A stretch of DNA of 64,000 nucleotides from Neisseria perflava (GTDB taxonomy: Bacteria > Pseudomonadota > Gammaproteobacteria > Burkholderiales > Neisseriaceae). The notes beneath the pieces were generated by a model. The model searched no databases and was not told the origin of the DNA. It worked only from the letters and a program-made list of their open reading frames with translations. The stretch lies in assembly GCF_024170405.1 (NCBI RefSeq), contig NZ_JALJYC010000003.1:59963-123962 (forward strand). The letters are read 5' to 3'. Below are positions 60,663-64,000 of the stretch, piece by piece. A program made the position numbers and the translations under genes. Each line of letters opens with the position of its first letter. The stretch's first letter is position 1.

Positions 60663-60690
60663 AAGGCCGTCTGAAATTTCAGACGGCCTT
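60663..60690 (-). terminator. DUS inverted-pair terminator after the FAD-linked dehydrogenase gene
   Basis: AAGGCCGTCTGAAATTTCAGACGGCCTT, palindromic, 14 bases beyond the stop on the minus strand. Confidence 0.75.
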
Positions 60691-60703
60691 GCCGGTATGC
60701 AGG

Positions 60704-62068
60704 TTAAGGCAGCAGCTTGCCCGGATTCATGATGTTGTGCGGGTCGATTTGCGCTTTGATGGCTTTCATCAGGGAGATTTCGGTTTCGCCGCGTACGCGC
60801 GGAATCCAATGGTTTTTAATCGTGCCGATACCGTGTTCGGCGGCGATGGTGCCGTGGTTGGCGAGAATATGCTCATACACAATGGTGTTGATTTTGTCTT
60901 CATATTCATACACTTCATTGCTCATGATGGTGGGCAGGAAGGTATTGTAGTGCAGGCTGCCATCCCCGAGGTGGCCGAAGCAGACGACTTGGATGTCGGG
61001 GAATGCGGCTTGCAGCGCGGGTTCACATTGGCGCACAAAATCGGCCACGCGCGCAATGGGGACGGCAATGTCGTGTTTGATGCTGGTGCCGAGTTTGCGT
61101 TGAGAAGCGGAGATGTTTTCGCGCAAAGCCCATAAATCCTGACGCTCTTGTTCGGATTGCGCCAATATGCTGTTTTCAAATCCGTTTTGATACAAAAATT
61201 CGGCTAACTGCTCGGCCAATAGCGGATTGGGCACGGAGTCGGAGAGTTCTAATAAAATATGCCAGTCGGCGTCGGTCGGTTGGCGGATTTGGCTGAATTC
61301 GGCGGATAAGCCTAGGGCAAAGCGGCTGACTAATTCAAAGCTGCACAGGCGTTCGGCAAAATGGCCTTGAATCAGGGTCAGCAGCTTGACGGCGGTTTCG
61401 ATGTCGTCCAGCCCGACCCAAGCGGTTACAGTGGTTTTCGGACGGGCAAACAGTTTCAGGGTGGCGGCGGTAATCACGCCCAGCGTGCCTTCGCTACCGA
61501 TAAACAGATGGCGCAGCTCATAGCCGGTGGTGTTTTTGTGCAGCGGTTGTAAGTGGGAAATCAATTCGCCGTTGGGCAAAACGACTTCCAATCCCAAAAC
61601 CAAATCGCGGGTGGTGCCATAGCGTAAGACATTCAAGCCGCCGGCATTGCAGGCAATATTGCCGCCAATTTGACAAGAGCCTTCGCTGGCAAGACTGAGC
61701 GGAAACAAACGGCCGGCTGCTTCGGCTGCTTCCTGCACGCGCTGTAAAACCACACCGGCTTCCACAGTAATACTGTGGTCGGCCAAATCAATGTCACGAA
61801 TACGGTTGAGCTTGGAAAGATTCAGCAATACGCCGCCTTGTGTGACCGCCGCGCCGCATAAGCCGGTATTGCCGCCTTGCGGTATCACGGGAATGCGGTG
61901 TTCATGGCAATACCGCATGATTTTTTGCACGCTCTCTACGGATTTGGGCTGCAAAATCACATCCGGCGATGAGGTAAAACGCCGACGTTGGTCGATGAGG
62001 AGTTCGGGCGCGGAAGTTAAGATTTCAGAAGCATCGAGAAATGCTGAAAAAGGAGTAGTGGTAGTCAT
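60704..62068 (-). CDS. FAD-linked oxidase of the GlcD/D-lactate dehydrogenase family
   Basis: 454 residues. The FAD-binding PCMH domain has IPVIPQGGNTGLCGAAVTQGG and GGNIACNAGGLNVLRYGTTRDLVLGLEVVLPNG (about 125-157), then GSEGTLGVITAATLKLF. The FAD-oxidase C domain has CFGHLGDGSLHYN (metal-binding His) and EHGIGTIKNHWI (catalytic Glu-His). It oxidises a D-2-hydroxy acid, such as D-lactate or D-2-hydroxyglutarate. The substrate cannot be fixed from sequence. Confidence 0.9.
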   Translation of the reverse strand: MTTTTPFSAFLDASEILTSAPELLIDQRRRFTSSPDVILQPKSVESVQKIMRYCHEHRIPVIPQGGNTGLCGAAVTQGGVLLNLSKLNRIRDIDLADHSITVEAGVVLQRVQEAAEAAGRLFPLSLASEGSCQIGGNIACNAGGLNVLRYGTTRDLVLGLEVVLPNGELISHLQPLHKNTTGYELRHLFIGSEGTLGVITAATLKLFARPKTTVTAWVGLDDIETAVKLLTLIQGHFAERLCSFELVSRFALGLSAEFSQIRQPTDADWHILLELSDSVPNPLLAEQLAEFLYQNGFENSILAQSEQERQDLWALRENISASQRKLGTSIKHDIAVPIARVADFVRQCEPALQAAFPDIQVVCFGHLGDGSLHYNTFLPTIMSNEVYEYEDKINTIVYEHILANHGTIAAEHGIGTIKNHWIPRVRGETEISLMKAIKAQIDPHNIMNPGKLLP

Positions 62069-62229
62069 AGCCGGTTTTGATGGGTTTAGAATAAGACGGA
62101 AATCTGATTATAATGTAAAGCCAATGCTTTATTATTTATATGTATTGTGGTAGTGGGATGTGAAGACATCCGTTGGCATAAAAGGCTGTGAGGGAACGGG
62201 GTAAAAGACGGTTTGAATGCCGTCTGAAA

Positions 62230-62264
62230 AACAAAAAGCAGGATACTTTCCAGTATCCTGCTTT
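62230..62264 (-). terminator. Rho-independent terminator of the Ala-rich lipoprotein gene
   Basis: On the minus strand AAAGCAGGATAC - TGGAAA - GTATCCTGCTTT followed by TTGTTTTT: a perfect 12-bp stem. Confidence 0.93.
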
Positions 62265-62287
62265 CCGTATATTCCGAGGAATATTAA

Positions 62288-62572
62288 TTATTTAGCAGCA
62301 GAAGTGGCTTCAGAAGCGGCAGAAGCAGCGGCTTCAACGGCAGATGCAGCAGCGTCGGCAGCAGATGCAGCGGCAGCTTCAGCAGTAGAAGCAGCAGCTT
62401 CAACGGCAGAGGCAGCAGAAGCGGCAGCAGCTTCAGTAGAAGAAGCAGCGGCTTCAACAGCAGAAGCGGCTTCAGAAGCGGCAGAAGCAGCAGCTTCAGT
62501 AGAAGATTGAGAACCGCCACAAGCAGCCAGGGTCAGAGACAACAGAGCAGCAGCCAACAGTGATTTTTTCAT
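62288..62572 (-). CDS. Ala/Ser/Glu-rich small lipoprotein
   Basis: 94 residues. Signal peptide with lipobox LAAC (Cys18). The mature 76 residues are almost only Ala, Ser, Glu, Val, Thr and Asp in imperfect 7-13-residue units (EAAASAASEAAS, VEAAASSTEAAA, and so on), and no Pro, so it differs from the AAEAP repeats of H.8/Laz. The composition predicts a continuous, surface-lying helix or coiled coil. It has an own promoter, leader hairpin and terminator, so it is a real, probably abundant single-gene transcript. No function is known. Confidence 0.85.
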   Translation of the reverse strand: MKKSLLAAALLSLTLAACGGSQSSTEAAASAASEAASAVEAAASSTEAAAASAASAVEAAASTAEAAAASAADAAASAVEAAASAASEATSAAK

Positions 62573-62615
62573 TTTTTGGTACCTTCTTAAATCGATTTAA
62601 AAACAGAAAATAACT

Positions 62616-62640
62616 AAAAACGGCCATAAATGGCCTTTAC
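62616..62640 (-). promoter_or_regulatory. Terminator-like hairpin in the leader of the Ala-rich lipoprotein gene
   Basis: On the minus strand AAAGGCCA-TTTA-TGGCCGTTTTT, between the predicted start of transcription (about 62662) and the ribosome binding site AAGAAGG. It may be an attenuator. Confidence 0.45.
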
Positions 62641-62668
62641 AGTAGAAATCCATTGCTGAATTTTCTTC

Positions 62669-62697
62669 ATTATGCCCCACACGGCAGGCCAATGCAA
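62669..62697 (-). promoter_or_regulatory. Promoter of the Ala-rich lipoprotein gene
   Basis: On the minus strand TTGCAT (62697-62692), 17 bp, CATAAT (62674-62669). The remainder of the gap 62573-63096 shows no gene. Confidence 0.7.
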
Positions 62698-63096
62698 CGG
62701 TATCTGAAGGGCGTGCAAGGGCGGTCGGAGTAGGTATGGCGAGGAATAAAACGCTTGGAATAGCTGCCTTTTTATTTTTTTTTATCCGTGGGGAATACTT
62801 AATTTCGAAAAAATATTAAAATTTTCAATATATTAAAATAAAAATATGTGTGGTGCAGGCTATTTAGGCGGTCGCAGAGAAAAAGTGTCAACAATGTTGT
62901 AAAAAGGATGTAGTCCGGTTGCGGAAAAACAACAAATTTTATAAAACTTATCACAATTTATCGGTATGAGCAGCGGAAAAACATGCCGGATTGTTATTTT
63001 GTTACATGGCTGCGGTAGTGGTATTTTCCGGTGCTTGCCTGTGTTAGAATCAGGCTTCGGTAGTATTTGACCGTAGATTAATTAAAGGACGACTAA

Positions 63097-63576
63097 ATGG
63101 CTATTGCTAAAAATTCAGTGGTATCGCTGCATTACGAAATGTTTGATGCCAATAACCAACTGTTGGACAAAACCGAAGAGCCGATTGTGTATCTGCACGG
63201 CGGTTATGACGGTATTTTCCCGTTGGTGGAAGAGGCGTTGCAAGGCAAAAACGTGGGCGATACGGTGGAAGTGGCCTTGTCTCCTGATGACGCTTTTGGC
63301 GAGCGGGATCCGGAATTGGTGCGTATCGAAGACGTGAGCGTGTTTCCGGTTGAAGTGGAAGTCGGCATGATGTTTGAAGCCGATGATCCGGAAACCGGTG
63401 ATGTGATTATTTACCGCGTCACTGATGTGGCCGACGGCAAAGCCGTGGTAGATGGCAACCATCCGCTGGCCGGTATGAAGCTGCTGTTTAAAGCAACCGT
63501 AGACGGTATCCGCGAAGCCACCGCCGAGGAAATCGAGCACGGTCACGTACACGGTGCGCACGGCCATCATCACTAA
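63097..63576 (+). CDS. slyD: FKBP-type peptidyl-prolyl isomerase SlyD
   Basis: 159 residues. FKBP part with insert-in-flap: VSLHYEMFDANNQLLDKTEEP, GIFPLVEEALQGKNVGD, and PDDAFGERDPELV. The C-terminus is His-rich (GHVHGAHGHHH), as in SlyD metal-binding tails, though short. It isomerises prolyl bonds, chaperones, and supplies nickel in some bacteria. Preceded by AAAGGACG. Confidence 0.95.
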   Translation: MAIAKNSVVSLHYEMFDANNQLLDKTEEPIVYLHGGYDGIFPLVEEALQGKNVGDTVEVALSPDDAFGERDPELVRIEDVSVFPVEVEVGMMFEADDPETGDVIIYRVTDVADGKAVVDGNHPLAGMKLLFKATVDGIREATAEEIEHGHVHGAHGHHH

Positions 63577-63618
63577 ATAATAGTACGAAGACGCCTTAAT
63601 TGCTCAACAACGGCGCAG

Positions 63619-63681
63619 ACCACCCGAACAGGAAAACGGAATATGTAGGATATACCGCAGTACCCTGTCGGGCGGTTTTTT
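63619..63681 (+). terminator. Likely terminator after slyD
   Basis: Imperfect arms ACCACCCGAACAGG (63619-63632) and CCTGTCGGGCGGT (63664-63676), then a T6 run. The loop is long (31 bases). The rest of the gap to 63907 is A/T-rich. At 63863-63903 it has TTTATCGG...CCGATAAA inverted arms; no gene was seen. Confidence 0.55.
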
Positions 63682-63907
63682 GTATCTGCCGGATTTTCCA
63701 GCACTAAACTCAAACATTAAATAAAACATGTTTGTATGCCGTTACGGTGTACTTTTGCCACAAAATAAAAGCAGGGGAAGCATATGGGGAGGAAAGTTTT
63801 GGTATAGGTCAAACAAAGCAAGAAAATATTTGGCCGCCGTGTAAATTACATTGAATTACATTTATCGGCAAGGATAATCTATATTAAGATAAACCGATAA
63901 AAATATT

Positions 63908-64000
63908 GGGGCTGTACTAGATAACTAGATTTATTCAAAATCATTTAGAATAAATCCCATGAAAAAAAGTCGACTGAGCCCTTATAAGCAAAACAAGCTA
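63908..64000 (+). mobile_element. Left end of an IS1016-like (IS1595 family) insertion sequence, cut by the window edge
   Basis: GGGGCTGTACTAGATAAC at 63908 resembles the terminal inverted repeat of neisserial IS1016. The transposase start MKKSRLSPYKQNKL (from 63959) is that of the IS1016 transposase. The right end and any target duplication lie outside the window. Confidence 0.85.
63959..64000 (+). CDS. IS1016-type transposase (first 14 codons)
   Basis: ATG at 63959, reading MKKSRLSPYKQNKL up to the edge, which matches the start of the IS1016/IS1595-family transposase in Neisseria. Whether the gene is intact cannot be seen. Confidence 0.8.
   Translation, partial: MKKSRLSPYKQNKL

Noticed and set aside
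60316..60703. Chromosomal origin of replication
   Set aside because: Only two DnaA boxes, no dnaA, dnaN, gyrB or rpmH nearby, and no visible repeat of A/T-rich 13-mers.
62217..62510. 97-codon plus-strand frame rich in Ala
   Set aside because: It arises from the same GC-rich triplet repeats as the lipoprotein on the other strand. The promoter, lipobox and terminator all fit the minus strand.

Overview
The window is a 64 kb chromosomal segment of a Neisseria species. Three things show this. The DNA uptake sequence (DUS) is present in dozens of copies, singly and as inverted pairs behind genes. The gene content is typical of the genus (aniA/norB, rdgC, comEC/comA, ACP-like lipoprotein, pilZ). 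The right edge carries the start of an IS1016-type element. Most DUS read AGGCCGTCTGAA (AG-DUS dialect) and only a few read the meningococcal ATGCCGTCTGAA, so a commensal species rather than N. meningitidis or N. gonorrhoeae is likely. The species cannot be named from this sequence.

Layout. 1-2600: end of an MscS channel gene, nudB and mltB. 2600-10000: hemH, then a phase-variable type III restriction-modification locus (mod with 7 ACCGA repeats, then res) between copies of a genus-typical repeat, then a Tat-exported SMP-30-like lactonase. 10000-19300: translation block with tgt, tRNA-Val, thrS, infC (ATC start), rpmI, rplT, pheS, pheT, ihfA, a MerR-like gene and tRNA-Pro. 19400-22200: a DUF2868 membrane protein and its DUF3482 GTPase partner. 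22300-22700: two tandem sibling small RNAs of the NmsR/RcoF type. 22800-30500: rph, yicC, an AlgZ/FimS-like histidine kinase without a response regulator, argH, a GT4 glycosyltransferase, pmbA and darP. 30500-35800: recJ, a DMT exporter, and the run holB-pilZ-tatD-DUF333 lipoprotein. 35800-40700: denitrification cluster norB / aniA / nirV-like. 40800-48040: rpsO, GST, gpx, accD, trpA, fxsA, an NlpD-like lipoprotein, dcd, a MORN protein, rdgC and tRNA-Glu. 48300-52450: ACP/MliC-like lipoprotein, a candidate small RNA, metF and metE. 52500-57800: a dRS3-bounded repeat island, then a large type ISP restriction-modification gene. It has 8 pentanucleotide repeats at its start codon and an internal frameshift at a run of seven A. 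58000-64000: comEC, a DnaA-box-containing gap, an FAD-linked dehydrogenase, an Ala/Ser/Glu-rich lipoprotein, slyD and the IS1016 edge.

How the parts work together. NorB and AniA form the truncated denitrification chain (nitrite to NO to N2O) behind FNR-type and possibly NsrR-type control. The nirV-like gene sits where nirV sits in other nirK clusters. ComEC and the many DUS belong to natural transformation. Two restriction-modification systems each carry a pentanucleotide contingency tract just after the start codon, so methylation and restriction by each can switch at random. The most interesting non-coding content is the tandem sRNA pair, a further sRNA candidate before metF, and structured leaders before rpmI and rpsO.
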